Below are positions 18,653 to 18,855 of a stretch of 18,855 bases of DNA, piece by piece; position 1 is the first letter of the stretch; every line of letters starts with the position of its first letter. The DNA is taken from the NCBI GenBank assembly GCA_016758965.1, contig JAEPRB010000472.1, positions 1 to 18,855 of the forward strand. The letters run 5' to 3'. The translations under genes and the position numbers were made by a program. Source of the DNA: Circinella minor (taxonomy: Eukaryota; Mucoromycota; Mucoromycetes; Mucorales; Lichtheimiaceae). The notes under the pieces were generated by a model. The model searched no databases and was not told the DNA's origin. It saw only the letters and a program-made list of their open reading frames with translations.

Positions 18653-18855
18653 AAATAAATAGTTATAGACAAAATTAGCAACATAATAGACGGCCATTGT
18701 AGTTTAAAATACGATAAAGTAAATATTCTGAAGAACTGTACCTTTTGAATATTTTACATATTATCTGTTGAATGTTATTAGTCATTTGACTAAATGGAGA
18801 GAGAAAAAAAAAGATGATAGTATAAGGAAAGTAAGAATATAATAAACAATAGAAG
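18653..18855. other. Right-edge AT-rich sequence
   Basis: AT-rich sequence to the window end with no open frame of note on either strand and no recognisable RNA gene. Confidence 0.5.

Overview
The window looks like nuclear DNA of an early-diverging filamentous fungus, most likely Mucoromycota (Mucorales-like). It is strongly AT-rich. Genes are cut by many short GT-AG introns of about 70-200 bp, with exons as small as 6-45 bp. The proteins are eukaryotic housekeeping types plus a fungal-type Zn(II)2Cys6 regulator. The clade assignment is an inference from these traits; no marker gene settles it.

Layout. Positions 1-3.5 kb are a transposon graveyard. It holds a minus-strand ORF fragment running off the left edge, a broken transposase-like gene (445-1487), a 5'-truncated LINE-type retrotransposon 3' end with a poly(A) tail (1828-3172), and an AT-rich ORF relic behind it. 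Positions 3.5-5.2 kb contain no convincing gene. Positions 5.2-14.0 kb are the gene-dense core with five confidently reconstructed spliced genes: a hotdog acyl-CoA thioesterase (minus, 7 exons), the complex I subunit NDUFA8 (minus, 3 coding exons), the zinc-binding protein CZIB/UPF0587 (plus, 7 exons), a Zn2Cys6 transcription factor (minus, 4 exons) and peroxin PEX14 (minus, 4 exons). Positions 14.0-18.9 kb have no confidently identified gene. They carry two adjacent minisatellites (a degenerate 14-bp unit, then a 29-bp unit), several low-confidence exon-like pieces on the minus strand, and a frameshifted ORF relic at 18.4-18.65 kb.

The core genes are not an operon-like pathway. The thioesterase and PEX14 belong to acyl-CoA and peroxisome biology and NDUFA8 to the respiratory chain, so a loose lipid/mitochondrial theme is possible but unproven. 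NDUFA8 and CZIB are divergent and share an 840-bp upstream region. CZIB and the regulator are convergent with about 216 bp between stop codons.

Points most worth a second look: the 29-bp minisatellite, in which ten copies of a perfect minus-strand 5' splice site (equivalently, a U1 snRNA 5'-end-like sequence on the plus strand) occur in 236 bp; the regulator's in-frame first intron, whose retention would split its zinc cluster; and paired CGG triplets (CGG-N11-CCG and CCG-N9-CGG) in the regulator's own promoter.
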